Of a stretch of DNA of 64,000 bases, positions 36,453 through 45,937 are shown piece by piece. This DNA is from Streptomyces sp. GESEQ-4 (GTDB taxonomy: Bacteria > Actinomycetota > Actinomycetes > Streptomycetales > Streptomycetaceae): contig NZ_JAFFSU010000001.1 in the NCBI RefSeq assembly GCF_017948455.1, positions 310,001 to 374,000 of the forward strand, written 5' to 3'. Both the position numbers and the translations under genes were made by a program. The notes under the pieces were generated by a model that saw only the letters and a program-made list of their open reading frames with translations, was not told where the DNA came from and did not search any database. Numbering within the stretch: position 1 is the first letter of the stretch; every line of letters begins with the position of its first letter.

Positions 36453-37742
36453 GTGCCCATTTCCCGCAGAGCCCTAGCCGCCGCTTTCGCCGTCTGTGTC
36501 CTGCTGCCGCTGAGTGCCTGCGGCTCCGGCGACGACGGCGGCTCGACCGACGCCTCGGGCAAGGTCGAGGGCGACATCACCTTCCAGACCTGGAATCTCC
36601 GCGCCAACTTCAAGGACTACTTCGAGGGTCTGATCACGGACTTCGAGAAGAAGTACCCCGGCACGAACGTCAAGTGGGTCGACCAGCCCGCCGAGGGCTA
36701 CGCCGACAAGATCAGCGCGGACGCCGCCGGCGGCACCCTCCCCGACGTCGTCAACGTCTCGCCCGACCTGGTCGCCCCGCTCGCCAAGGCGGGCCTCGCG
36801 CTCGACCTCGACAAGTCCGCCGCCCAGTACAAGAAGGAGTACCTGGACGGCGCCTGGGCCAGCCATCAGATACCGGGCATGACGGGGACGTACGCCTTCC
36901 CCTGGTACCTGAACACCGGCCCGCTCTTCTACAACAAGTCCCTGTTCGAGGAGGCCGGCCTCGACGCCGACCAGCCGCCGACGACGTACGACGAACTCTT
37001 CGCCGACGCCCTGCAGATCGCGGAGAAGACCGACGGCAAGGTCGCCACGCTCGCCAACGTCCCCACCATCGAGGACTTCGGCCGCTACGGCGTCCCGCTC
37101 ATGAACAAGGGGGGCACCGCCTTCACTTTCAACGACGCGAAGGGCGTCGAACTCCTCACCAAGTACAAGGAGTTGTACGACGCCAAGGCCCTCGACCCGC
37201 AGGCGCTGACCGCCACCCCCGAGTCGTCCGGCAAGAAGTTCCTCACCGAGGCCGTCGCCATGAACCCCGGCAGCGCGCTGGACCTCGGCAACTTCAAGAA
37301 GCAGGCGCCGAACCTGTACAAGAACATCGGCATCACCGACCAGATCACCAGCACCGGCCACGCCAACATGTACGTGATGGGCGTGATGGTGAACGCGCAG
37401 ACCAAGCGGACGCCCGCCGCGGTCGCCTTCGCGCACTACGTCACCGACGCCGCGCACCAGATGTCCTTCGCCAAGAAGGTCGCGATCTTCCCGAGCACCG
37501 CCGGCTCGCTGGACGACCCGTACTTCACCAAGGAGGACGGGACCGACGAGACGCGGGTGCGGGTGGCCGCCGCCAAGTCGCTGAAGACCGCCGTGAATTA
37601 CACGCCCGTGCTGTTCAGCGAGCAGATGAAGACGGAGCTGCGCAACGAGGTCGCCAAGGCGTTGCAGGGCAAGGAGAGCCCCAAGGAGGCCCTCGACAAC
37701 GCTGTCGAGGCCTGTGACCGGCTCCTTCAGCAGCAGGGGTAG
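36453..37742 (+). CDS. Sugar ABC transporter solute-binding lipoprotein
   Basis: This 429-aa family-1 binding protein has the lipobox LLPLSACGS (Cys23) followed by an acidic/Gly linker. DITFQTWNLRANFKDYFEGL, FEKKYPGTNVKWVDQPAEGY and TYAFPWYLNTGPLFYNKSLF are the usual strands and ligand-cleft blocks. It is anchored outside the membrane and delivers an oligosaccharide to the permeases that follow. GTG 36453 is chosen because GGAGG lies 8 nt upstream and it gives a standard leader; an upstream in-frame start adds an unlikely basic stretch. Its partners suggest an N-glycan-derived oligosaccharide as ligand (inference). Confidence 0.93.
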   Translation: MPISRRALAAAFAVCVLLPLSACGSGDDGGSTDASGKVEGDITFQTWNLRANFKDYFEGLITDFEKKYPGTNVKWVDQPAEGYADKISADAAGGTLPDVVNVSPDLVAPLAKAGLALDLDKSAAQYKKEYLDGAWASHQIPGMTGTYAFPWYLNTGPLFYNKSLFEEAGLDADQPPTTYDELFADALQIAEKTDGKVATLANVPTIEDFGRYGVPLMNKGGTAFTFNDAKGVELLTKYKELYDAKALDPQALTATPESSGKKFLTEAVAMNPGSALDLGNFKKQAPNLYKNIGITDQITSTGHANMYVMGVMVNAQTKRTPAAVAFAHYVTDAAHQMSFAKKVAIFPSTAGSLDDPYFTKEDGTDETRVRVAAAKSLKTAVNYTPVLFSEQMKTELRNEVAKALQGKESPKEALDNAVEACDRLLQQQG

Positions 37743-37744
37743 CG

Positions 37745-38632
37745 ATGTCCACCATGTCCCGGGTGCGGCGCCAACTACCGGCGAGTCCCTGGCTGTTCGC
37801 CGCTCCCGGCCTGCTGGTCATCGGCGCGTTCATCCTCTACCCGTTCATCTCCACACTGATCAACGCCTTCACCGACCGCCGCACCCTGATCCCCGGCGAG
37901 TTCGTGGGCCTCGCCAACTTCCGCGAGCTGCTGCACGACGACATGTTCTGGATCGGGCTGCGCAACAGCACGCTCTACGTCGTCGGAGTCGTCCCCGCGC
38001 TGGTGATCCTGCCCCTGCTCCTCGCACTGCTGGTGCAGAAGAACATCCCCGGCATCACCTTCTTCCGCTCCGCCTTCTACACCCCGGTCGTCGCGTCGAT
38101 CGTCGTGGTCGGGCTGATCTGGGTGTGGCTGCTCGACGAACGCGGCCTGGTGAACTCGCTGTTGGAGACGGTTGGCGTGGGCCGCATCGGTTTCCTCAGC
38201 GACCAGTGGCTGCTGCTGTTCAGCGCGATGGCGGTCACGGTCTGGAAGGGCCTCGGCTACTACATGATCATTTACCTGGCCGCGCTCGCCCATGTGCCGC
38301 GCGAGCTGCACGAGGCCGCCGCCGTGGACGGCGCGGGTGCCGTGCGGCGCTTCCTCACCGTCACCGTGCCCGCTGTCCGGTCGACCATGGTGCTGGTCGG
38401 GGCGCTGTCGTCGGTGGCCGCCTTCAAGGTGTTCTCGGAGGTCTACCTGATGGCGGGGCCGAGTGGTGGTCCCGCCGGTGAGGACACGACGCTCGTGATG
38501 CTCGTCCAACGCACTGGTACGGGTCTGACGGGCCGGGTCGGTTACGCCTCCGCCATCTCGGTCGTCGTCTTCGTCGTCACCGTCGCGCTGATGCTGCTGG
38601 TGCTGCGGGCCGATCGGAGGGAGGACGGATGA
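37745..38632 (+). CDS. Sugar ABC transporter permease, MalF type
   Basis: This 295-aa protein has six membrane spans. The first is SPWLFAAPGLLVIGAFILYP, and the cytoplasmic EAA loop reads HEAAAVDGAGAVRRFLTVTV-P, which contacts the ATPase. It starts 2 nt after the binding-protein stop and overlaps the next permease by 4 nt (ATGA). No ATP-binding gene is found in this operon; the general Streptomyces sugar ATPase MsiK, encoded elsewhere, is the likely partner. Confidence 0.93.
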   Translation: MSTMSRVRRQLPASPWLFAAPGLLVIGAFILYPFISTLINAFTDRRTLIPGEFVGLANFRELLHDDMFWIGLRNSTLYVVGVVPALVILPLLLALLVQKNIPGITFFRSAFYTPVVASIVVVGLIWVWLLDERGLVNSLLETVGVGRIGFLSDQWLLLFSAMAVTVWKGLGYYMIIYLAALAHVPRELHEAAAVDGAGAVRRFLTVTVPAVRSTMVLVGALSSVAAFKVFSEVYLMAGPSGGPAGEDTTLVMLVQRTGTGLTGRVGYASAISVVVFVVTVALMLLVLRADRREDG

Positions 38633-39534
38633 GCGTGCTCGAGAAGGCACGGCCCGTCGAGCGGCCGGCCGCCGCACGGGAACCCCGCGTCACCGACGAA
38701 CACGGCCGCCGGGTCCGTGGCTGGGAACTCGCCCTGCGGTACGCCCTGTTGCTGGCCGTCCTCGCCCTGACCATAGGCCCGTTCCTCTGGCAGCTCTCCA
38801 CATCGCTGAAGGGCCCGACCGAGGACATCTACACCTCCCCGCCGAAGTTCCTGCCGAGCGACCCGACGCTCCACAACTACGAGCGTGTCTCCGAGACCAT
38901 CCCGGTCTGGGACTACGCCCTCAACTCGCTCAAGGTCGCCACGGCCAACGTCGTCACCAACTGCGTCGGCTCGGCACTCGCGGGCTACGCCCTCGCCCGG
39001 CTCCGCTACCGGGGCCGCCGGGCCGCCACGCTCGCCTTCATCCTGGCGATGCTCGTGCCGGTGGAGGCCATCATCATCGCCCAGTTCACCACCATGCGGG
39101 AGCTGGGCCTCAACAACACCCTGGTCGGCGTGGTCCTGCCGGGCTGTATCGGCGCGATGAACGTGCTGCTGATGCGCAACGCCTTCCTCAACCTGCCGTA
39201 CGAGATCGAGGAGGCGGCCTTCGTCGACGGCGCCAACGTGTGGCAGCGGTTCGCGCGGATCGCCCTGCCGTCCGTGAAGGGCACCATCGCCGTCGTCGCC
39301 ATCTTCGCCTTCATGGGCGCCTGGGACGACTTCCTGTGGCCGCTCATCGTGCTGAGCGACCCGTCCAGGTTCACGCTGACCATCGGCCTCAACTATCTGC
39401 ACGGCACCTTCGCCAACGACGAACGGCTCGTCGCCGCGGGCACGGTCATCGCCGTGGCACCGCTGATCGTCCTCTTCGCCTGTCTCCAGCGGTACTTCTT
39501 CCGCGGGGTCGGCGAGGGAGCGGTGAAGGGCTGA
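38629..39534 (+). CDS. Sugar ABC transporter permease, MalG type
   Basis: This 301-aa protein has six spans and an N-terminal hydrophilic stretch of about 40 residues. LLAVLALTIGPFLWQLSTSL forms span one, and the EAA loop is EIEEAAFVDGANVWQRFARI-ALP. It forms a heterodimeric channel with the gene before it. It ends 55 nt before the GH5-type gene on the same strand, so the operon probably continues. Confidence 0.93.
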   Translation: MSVLEKARPVERPAAAREPRVTDEHGRRVRGWELALRYALLLAVLALTIGPFLWQLSTSLKGPTEDIYTSPPKFLPSDPTLHNYERVSETIPVWDYALNSLKVATANVVTNCVGSALAGYALARLRYRGRRAATLAFILAMLVPVEAIIIAQFTTMRELGLNNTLVGVVLPGCIGAMNVLLMRNAFLNLPYEIEEAAFVDGANVWQRFARIALPSVKGTIAVVAIFAFMGAWDDFLWPLIVLSDPSRFTLTIGLNYLHGTFANDERLVAAGTVIAVAPLIVLFACLQRYFFRGVGEGAVKG

Positions 39535-39589
39535 CACCCCCTCCTTTCGTGTTTGACCGTGTATGACCGTGTTTTGACAAGGACACCGC

Positions 39590-40846
39590 ATGCCTGCTGC
39601 CGTGCGCTTCGGCGTCAACTACACCCCCAGCGAGGGGTGGTTCCACCACTGGCTCGACTTCGACCTGGACTCCGTACGCGCCGACCTCGACTCGATCGCC
39701 GCGCTGGACCTGGACCACATCCGGGTCTTCCCGCTGTGGCCCTACTTCCAGCCCAACCGCACCCTCATCCGCCCGCGAGCCGTCGAGCAGCTCCGCCAAC
39801 TCGTCGACGCCGCCGCCGAACGCGGCCTCGACGTCAACGTGGACGGTCTGCAAGGGCACTTGAGCAGCTTCGACTTCCTGCCGTCCTGGACGCGGACCTG
39901 GCACCGGCGCAACCTGTTCACCGACCCGGACGTCATCGAGGGCCAGGCGACCTTCCTGCGCACCCTCGCCGCCGCGCTCGCCGACCGGCCCAACTTCCTC
40001 GGCATGACCCTGGGCAACGAGGTCAACCAGTTCTCGGCCGGTCCGCATCCCGACCCCGACCGGGCCACCGGCGCGCAGATCGACGCCTGGCTGGAGCGGA
40101 TGCTCGCCGCCTGCGAGGAGGGCGCCCCCGGCAAGCTCCATCTGCACGCCGAGTACGACGCGACCTGGTACCAGGACGACCAGCCGTTCACCCCGGCCCA
40201 GGCCGCCCGGCGCGGCGCGCTGACGGCCGTGCACTCCTGGGTCTTCAACGGCACCGCCCAGCGACACGGCCGTACGTCCGTGCCCACCGAGCACCACGCC
40301 GCCTATCTCATCGAGCTGAGCAAGGCGTGGGCCGACGATCCGCACCGGCCCGTCTGGCTCCAGGAGGTCGGCGCCCCCGCGCCGCTCATCCCGGCCGAGC
40401 ACGCCGCCGCGTTCACCGAGGCGACCGTCACGCACGCGCTGGACTGCACGGACCTGTGGGGCATCACCTGGTGGTGCTCCCACGACGTGTCCCGGGACCT
40501 GGCCGACTTTCCCGAACTCGAGTACGGGCTCGGGCTGTTGACCAATGACCGGCGGCCCAAGGAGGCGGGGCTCGTGCTGGCGCGCGCGGCCCGGGAGCAC
40601 ACCTACGCCCCCAAACCCCGGACCATCGCACTCGTCGTACCCGACAACCCCGCGGTCCGCTCGGCGTGCGCTCCGGGCGGACCCGTCTTCGAGGCGTTCT
40701 TCCGGCTCACCGCCGACGGCTCCCGCCCCACCACCGTCCTCGACGTGCGCGCCGACGACAAGGACCACCTCGCCGCGCGCGGCGTCACCGAGGTCGTACG
40801 TCCCGATCAGGTTCTCCCCACCCCACAAGGAGGCACCCGCTCGTGA
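39590..40846 (+). CDS. GH5-like glycoside hydrolase, candidate Man-beta-1,4-GlcNAc beta-mannosidase
   Basis: This 418-aa protein without signal peptide has a TIM-barrel hydrolase of clan GH-A: FGVNYTPSEGWFHHWLDFDL at the start, IRVFPLWPYFQPNRTLIRP, acid/base Glu144 in TLGNEVNQF, then VHSWVFNG and nucleophile Glu259 in WLQEVGAP, WGITWWCSHDV near the end. The last 90 residues form a separate small domain. Its cytoplasmic place behind an importer and ahead of GH85 and GH38 resembles GH5_18 enzymes of bifidobacteria, which cleave the Man-beta-1,4-GlcNAc left from N-glycans; that activity is inferred by context. The stop overlaps the GH85 start by 4 nt (GTGA). Confidence 0.85.
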   Translation: MPAAVRFGVNYTPSEGWFHHWLDFDLDSVRADLDSIAALDLDHIRVFPLWPYFQPNRTLIRPRAVEQLRQLVDAAAERGLDVNVDGLQGHLSSFDFLPSWTRTWHRRNLFTDPDVIEGQATFLRTLAAALADRPNFLGMTLGNEVNQFSAGPHPDPDRATGAQIDAWLERMLAACEEGAPGKLHLHAEYDATWYQDDQPFTPAQAARRGALTAVHSWVFNGTAQRHGRTSVPTEHHAAYLIELSKAWADDPHRPVWLQEVGAPAPLIPAEHAAAFTEATVTHALDCTDLWGITWWCSHDVSRDLADFPELEYGLGLLTNDRRPKEAGLVLARAAREHTYAPKPRTIALVVPDNPAVRSACAPGGPVFEAFFRLTADGSRPTTVLDVRADDKDHLAARGVTEVVRPDQVLPTPQGGTRS

Positions 40847-42846
40847 ACCCCACCAGACGCACCGTCCTGCTCGCCGGAGCCGGCGCGGCCACCGCGCTGC
40901 TGCCCTCGTGGCAGGCGGCGGCCGCTCCGAAGGCCGGAGCCTCCGCGCCGTACGCCTCGTACTGGTACCCGGACTCGCTGTCCTCCGGCTCCCCGGGCAC
41001 CGGCATCACCTGGCGCAGCCTCAAGGCGTGGCGCGCGGCCGATGACGCCGACCTCGCCTTCAACGCGGCGTCCGTTCCGCTCGCCGCGCGCTTCACGCCG
41101 GCCCCGGCGAACCCGACCGCCCGCGCCGGGAGGGCGCGCATCCAGTCGCTGGTGTCCTTCGGGCCGACGGCGAGCAACCCCTCGCAGGGGTCTTCGACGG
41201 CGGACTACTACGCGCTCACGCACTGGGCGTACATCGATGAGCTGGTGTTCTGGGGCGGGTCGTCGGGCGAGGGGCTGATCCTCGCCCCCAACGCGCCGAT
41301 CGTGGACGCCGCCCACCGTCATGGCGTGACCGTCCTCGGCAACATCTTCCTGCCGCCGGTCGCCTACGGCGGGCAGTTGCAGTGGACGCGGGATCTGGTG
41401 CAGAAGGACGCGGCCGGGCGGTATCCGCTCGCCGCGCAGCTTGTCGCGGTCGCGGAGGCGTACGGGTTCGACGGGTGGTTCGTGAACGCCGAGACCGGGG
41501 GCGGGAATGCCGCCCTCGGGGCCGACATGCTCGGCTTCATGCGGGAGCTGAAGTCGCTTGCCAGGGCCAAGGGGCAGCGGGTGACCTGGTACGACTCGAT
41601 GACCGTGAACGGATCGGTGAGCTGGCAGGGGGCGCTGAACTCGCAGAACCAGCCGTTCTTCGAGGCCGCCGACGACATGTTCGTGGACTTCCGCTGGACG
41701 GCGGGCAGTCTGGCGTCCTCGGGGCAGCGGGCGGACCAACTGGGCCGCAGCCGCTACGAGTTGTGGGCCGGGGTGGACGTCGAGGCCAACGGCTGGAACA
41801 AGTCCGTGAACTGGGACGCCATGGTGCCGACGGGCAGCGCGCATGTCGTGTCCGTCGGCTTCTACCGGCCCGAGTGGACACGCAACCATCTGCCCGAGGG
41901 CCGTACGCCCGGCGACTTCCACGCCGCCGACGACCGCTTCTGGACGGGACGGTCACTGGATCCCTCGAAGCCGGACGGTGCGGACAGCTGGCGGGCGCCC
42001 GCGGTGTCCGTGGCGGATCGGTCCACGGTGACGTCCGTGCCGTTCGCGAGCGTGTTCAACACCGGGCACGGGCTGCGGTGGTACGAGGACGGAAAGGTCA
42101 CGTCCCAGACGCCCTGGAACCATCTGGGGCTTCAGGACCGGTTGCCGTCCCGGCGATGGGTGGTCCGTACGGAGGGTGAACGGCCGTTGGTCACCTTCGA
42201 CTTCGCGGACGCCTGGCGGGGCGGCAGCAGTGTGCTGGTCGACGGCGCACTGGACGAGCCCGCGACCGTGGACCTGTATGCGACGCGGCTGCCGGTCACC
42301 GGCGACACGGTGGTCGAGCTGACCCATCGGGTCGACGCCGGGACCGTGAGCGTCGAGCTGGCCGTCGCGACCGCCGAGCCGGGCACGCCGGGCGGGACAC
42401 CGCCGTACACCTACCTCCCGGTGGACTCGGCGGGCGGCTGGCAGACCGTGACCGTCCCGCTCACCGGCCTGACCGGGACCGTCCGCTCCCTCGGCGTCCG
42501 GCTCACCGCCACCGAAGGCCCCGTCCGCTGGCGGCTCGGCGCTCTCGCCGTACGCGGCGGTCAGACCGCGGCCCCGGCCGCCCCCGCCGGCCTCCGCATC
42601 ACCGGCGCGACCGGCGGCGACCTGCGCTTCGCCTGGAACGCCACACCCGGCGACGTACGCCACTACACCCTCCACCGCCTCCTGCCCGACGGCACCCGGC
42701 GCTTCCTCGGCGGCACCTGCCAGCGGGCCTACTTCGTCGGCGGCCTGCGGCCCGAGCAGGGTGAGCAGGCGGCACGGTTCGAAGTGCGTGCCGTGGGGGA
42801 GCTGTACACCTCGTCGGCACCTGTGACCGTCAGCCACACCTGGTAA
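40843..42846 (+). CDS. Secreted GH85 endo-beta-N-acetylglucosaminidase (ENGase)
   Basis: This 667-aa protein starts at GTG 40843 after AAGGAGG. A twin-arginine-type leader (NPTRRTVLLAGAGAATALL) is followed by a GH85 barrel at about 40-390. In GFDGWFVNAETGG, Asn215 positions the acetamido group and Glu217 is the acid, the family signature N-x-E; WYDSMTVNGSVSWQ and DDMFVDFRW also fit. Two beta-sandwich domains follow (about 400-570), and a fibronectin-III-like end (FAWNATPGDVRHYTLHRL). It cuts the chitobiose core of N-glycans on glycoproteins, freeing an oligosaccharide with one GlcNAc for import. It is translationally coupled to the GH5-like gene. Confidence 0.94.
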   Translation: MNPTRRTVLLAGAGAATALLPSWQAAAAPKAGASAPYASYWYPDSLSSGSPGTGITWRSLKAWRAADDADLAFNAASVPLAARFTPAPANPTARAGRARIQSLVSFGPTASNPSQGSSTADYYALTHWAYIDELVFWGGSSGEGLILAPNAPIVDAAHRHGVTVLGNIFLPPVAYGGQLQWTRDLVQKDAAGRYPLAAQLVAVAEAYGFDGWFVNAETGGGNAALGADMLGFMRELKSLARAKGQRVTWYDSMTVNGSVSWQGALNSQNQPFFEAADDMFVDFRWTAGSLASSGQRADQLGRSRYELWAGVDVEANGWNKSVNWDAMVPTGSAHVVSVGFYRPEWTRNHLPEGRTPGDFHAADDRFWTGRSLDPSKPDGADSWRAPAVSVADRSTVTSVPFASVFNTGHGLRWYEDGKVTSQTPWNHLGLQDRLPSRRWVVRTEGERPLVTFDFADAWRGGSSVLVDGALDEPATVDLYATRLPVTGDTVVELTHRVDAGTVSVELAVATAEPGTPGGTPPYTYLPVDSAGGWQTVTVPLTGLTGTVRSLGVRLTATEGPVRWRLGALAVRGGQTAAPAAPAGLRITGATGGDLRFAWNATPGDVRHYTLHRLLPDGTRRFLGGTCQRAYFVGGLRPEQGEQAARFEVRAVGELYTSSAPVTVSHTW

Positions 42847-42903
42847 GCACCCGCACCCGGACGAACTGAGCACTCGGCCCGGACGACCTACGGAGCACCC
42901 CGC

Positions 42904-45900
42904 ATGCATGACGACCGCAGCCTGGTCGAAGCCCGCCTCAAGCGCGTCCTCGACGAACGTGTCCGCCCCGCCGTGTACCCCGAGTCCGTACCGTTGGACG
43001 TGGCGGTGTGGCACGCGCCCGGCGAGCCCGTGCCGGTCGAGGAAGGGCTCGCGGCCGTACCCGAGCCGATCGGGGTGGGCGCCCGCTGGGGTGCTCCGTG
43101 GGGCACCAGCTGGTTCCGGGTCACCGGGACCGTCCCCGAGGCCTGGGCCGGGCGGACCGTCGAGGCGCTCCTCGACCTCGGCTTCGACGAGAACATGCCC
43201 GGCTTCCAGTGCGAGGGCCTGGTCTACCGGCCCGACGGCACCCCGGTGAAGGGAGTCAACCCGCGCAACCAGTGGGTGCGGATCGGCGCGCCCGTCGAGG
43301 GCGGCGAGGAGGTCCGGCTGCACATCGAGGCCGCGTCCAACCCCGTCATCCTCGACTACCACCCCTTCCTGCCCACCCAGCTGGGCGACAAGGAGACCGC
43401 GGGCAGCGACCCGCAGTACACGCTCACCCGCATGGACCTCGCCGTCTTCGACGAGACCGTGTGGCAGCTCGTCCTCGACCTGGAGGTGCTCGGCGAGCTG
43501 ATGGCCGAGCTGCCGGTCGACTCGGCCCGGCGCTGGGACATCCTGCGGGCGGTGGAGAAGGCCCTCGACGCCATCGACCTTCAGGACGTGGGCGGCACCG
43601 CGGCGCGGGCGCGTTCACAGCTCACCGATGTCCTCGCCACCCCCGCCGCCCCGTCCGCGCACCGCGTCAGCGCCGTCGGACACGCGCACATCGACTCGGC
43701 GTGGCTGTGGCCGCTGCGCGAGACCGTGCGCAAGGTGGCCCGTACGACCTCGAACATGACCGCGTTGATCGAGGACGAGCCCGAGTTCGTCTTCGCCATG
43801 TCGCAGGCCCAGCAGTGGGCGTGGGTGAAGGAGCACCGGCCCGAGGTGTGGGCGCGGGTGAAGAAGGCCGTGGCGGACGGGCGGTTCGTGCCGGCCGGGG
43901 GCATGTGGGTGGAGTCGGACACCAACATGCCGGGCTCGGAGGCGATGGCCCGGCAGTTCGTGCACGGGAAGCGGTTCTTCCTCGACGAGTTCGGCATCGA
44001 GAACGACGAGGCGTGGCTGCCCGACACCTTCGGCTTCGCCGCGGGACTGCCGCAGATCATCAAGGCGGCCGGCTCCAAGTGGCTGCTCACGCAGAAGATC
44101 TCCTGGTCCCGGACGAACACGTTCCCGCATCACACCTTCACCTGGGAGGGCATCGACGGCACGCGGATCTTCACGCACTTCCCGCCCGTCGACACCTACA
44201 ACTGCTCCATGAAGGGCAGCGAACTCGCCCACGCCGCCCGTAACTTCAAGGACAAGGGACGGGCCCGGCACTCCCTCGCGCCCACCGGCTGGGGCGACGG
44301 GGGCGGCGGCACCACGCGCGAGATGGTCGCCAAGGCGGCCCGCCTGCGCGACCTCGAAGGATCGGCGACCGTGGTGTGGGAGACCCCGGCCGCGTTCTTC
44401 GAGAAGGCGGAGGCCGAGTACCCGAACCCGCCCGTCTGGGTCGGCGAGCTCTACCTCGAACTCCACCGCGCCACGCTCACCAGCCAGGCGAAGACCAAGC
44501 AGGGCAACCGGCGCAGCGAACACCTCCTGCGCGAGGCCGAACTCTGGGCGGCCACCGCGGCCGTACGCACCGGATTCCCTTACCCGTACGAGGAGTTGGA
44601 CCGCATCTGGAAGACGGTCCTGCTGCACCAGTTCCACGACATCCTGCCCGGCTCCTCCATCGCCTGGGTCCACCGCGAGGCACGCGCGACGTATGAGCGA
44701 CTCGCCGGCGAGCTGAACGGGATCATCGACGCGGCCCAGCGCGCGCTGGCGGGAGAAGGCTCGACCCCGCTCGTCTTCAACGCGGCACCGCACGCGCGCG
44801 GCGGCGTCCCGGCCGGGGGCGCCCAAACCCCCGTCACCGAAGGCCGCACCACGCTCGCCCCGCGCACCGACGGCAGCCACGTCCTCGACAACGGCCTGCT
44901 GCGCATCGAGATCGACAACCGGGGTCTCGTCGTCTCCGCGTACGACATCGAGGCCGACCGCGAGTCGATCGCCCCCGGACGGGCCGCGAACCTCCTCCAG
45001 CTCCATCCCGACTTCCCGAACATGTGGGACGCCTGGGACGTCGACGAGTTCTACCGCAACACCGTCACCGACCTCACCGACGCCGACGAGGTGACCGCAG
45101 GTGACGACGGCGTGTCGGTCCGGATCGTACGGTCCTTCGGCGCGTCGCGGGTCACGCAGGTGCTGTCGCTCGCGCCGGGGGAGCGGCGGCTGGTGCTGGA
45201 CACCGAGGTCGACTGGCACGAGACCGAGAAGTTCCTCAAGCTGGCCTTCCCGCTCGACGTGCACGCCGAACGGTATGCGTCCGAGACCCAGTTCGGGCAC
45301 TTCCACCGGCCCACGCACACCAACACCAGCTGGGAGGCGGCCAAGTTCGAGGCGTGCAACCACCGGTTCGTGCATCTGGAGGAGCCGGGCTGGGGTGTGG
45401 CGATCGTCAACGACTCGACGTACGGCCATGACGTGACCCGCGCGGTCCGCACGGACGCCGACGGTGGTACGACCACGACCGTGCGGGTGTCGTTGCTGCG
45501 TGCCCCGCGCTTCCCCGACCCGGAGACCGACCAGGGCGTCCACCGGTTCCGGCACGCCCTGGTGCCGGGTGCGCACATCGGTGATGCCGTCCGGGAGGGC
45601 TGGCGGATCAACCAGCCGGAGCGGCGGATCACGGGCGCGTCCCACGTGGCGCCGCTGGTGAGCGTCGACCAGGACACGGTCGTCGTCTCCGCGGTCAAGC
45701 TCGCCGACGACGGCAGCGGCGATGTGGTGGTCCGGTTCCATGAGGCCCACGGTGGGCGCGCTCGCGCGACGCTCACCGCGGGGTTCGAGGTCGCGGGCGT
45801 GGCGGTGACGGACCTGCTGGAACGTCCGCTGCCGGAAGCCTCGCCTCAGCGCGACGGCAACAGGATCACCGTACGGCTGCGGCCTTTCCAGTTGATGACC

Positions 45901-45921
45901 CTGAGGCTGAAGCGGGCCTGA
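42904..45921 (+). CDS. GH38 alpha-mannosidase, cytoplasmic
   Basis: The 1005-aa length is normal for bacterial GH38, and no signal peptide is present. An N-terminal beta domain (about 1-250) precedes the catalytic barrel. The zinc ligands His260 and Asp262-region residues lie in GHAHIDSAWLWPLRE (first His at residue 260, Asp at 264). The nucleophile Asp374 is in EAWLPDTFGFAAGLPQII, and HQFHDILPGSSI supplies the last zinc His. Beta-rich C-terminal domains follow from about 640. It removes alpha-linked mannose from imported oligosaccharides, leaving Man-GlcNAc for the GH5-like enzyme (inference). It lies 57 nt after GH85 and is the last gene of the operon; it converges on the GntR gene with a 16-nt gap. 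Confidence 0.94.
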   Translation: MHDDRSLVEARLKRVLDERVRPAVYPESVPLDVAVWHAPGEPVPVEEGLAAVPEPIGVGARWGAPWGTSWFRVTGTVPEAWAGRTVEALLDLGFDENMPGFQCEGLVYRPDGTPVKGVNPRNQWVRIGAPVEGGEEVRLHIEAASNPVILDYHPFLPTQLGDKETAGSDPQYTLTRMDLAVFDETVWQLVLDLEVLGELMAELPVDSARRWDILRAVEKALDAIDLQDVGGTAARARSQLTDVLATPAAPSAHRVSAVGHAHIDSAWLWPLRETVRKVARTTSNMTALIEDEPEFVFAMSQAQQWAWVKEHRPEVWARVKKAVADGRFVPAGGMWVESDTNMPGSEAMARQFVHGKRFFLDEFGIENDEAWLPDTFGFAAGLPQIIKAAGSKWLLTQKISWSRTNTFPHHTFTWEGIDGTRIFTHFPPVDTYNCSMKGSELAHAARNFKDKGRARHSLAPTGWGDGGGGTTREMVAKAARLRDLEGSATVVWETPAAFFEKAEAEYPNPPVWVGELYLELHRATLTSQAKTKQGNRRSEHLLREAELWAATAAVRTGFPYPYEELDRIWKTVLLHQFHDILPGSSIAWVHREARATYERLAGELNGIIDAAQRALAGEGSTPLVFNAAPHARGGVPAGGAQTPVTEGRTTLAPRTDGSHVLDNGLLRIEIDNRGLVVSAYDIEADRESIAPGRAANLLQLHPDFPNMWDAWDVDEFYRNTVTDLTDADEVTAGDDGVSVRIVRSFGASRVTQVLSLAPGERRLVLDTEVDWHETEKFLKLAFPLDVHAERYASETQFGHFHRPTHTNTSWEAAKFEACNHRFVHLEEPGWGVAIVNDSTYGHDVTRAVRTDADGGTTTTVRVSLLRAPRFPDPETDQGVHRFRHALVPGAHIGDAVREGWRINQPERRITGASHVAPLVSVDQDTVVVSAVKLADDGSGDVVVRFHEAHGGRARATLTAGFEVAGVAVTDLLERPLPEASPQRDGNRITVRLRPFQLMTLRLKRA

Positions 45922-45937
45922 CCCGATGGGTGCGGGC

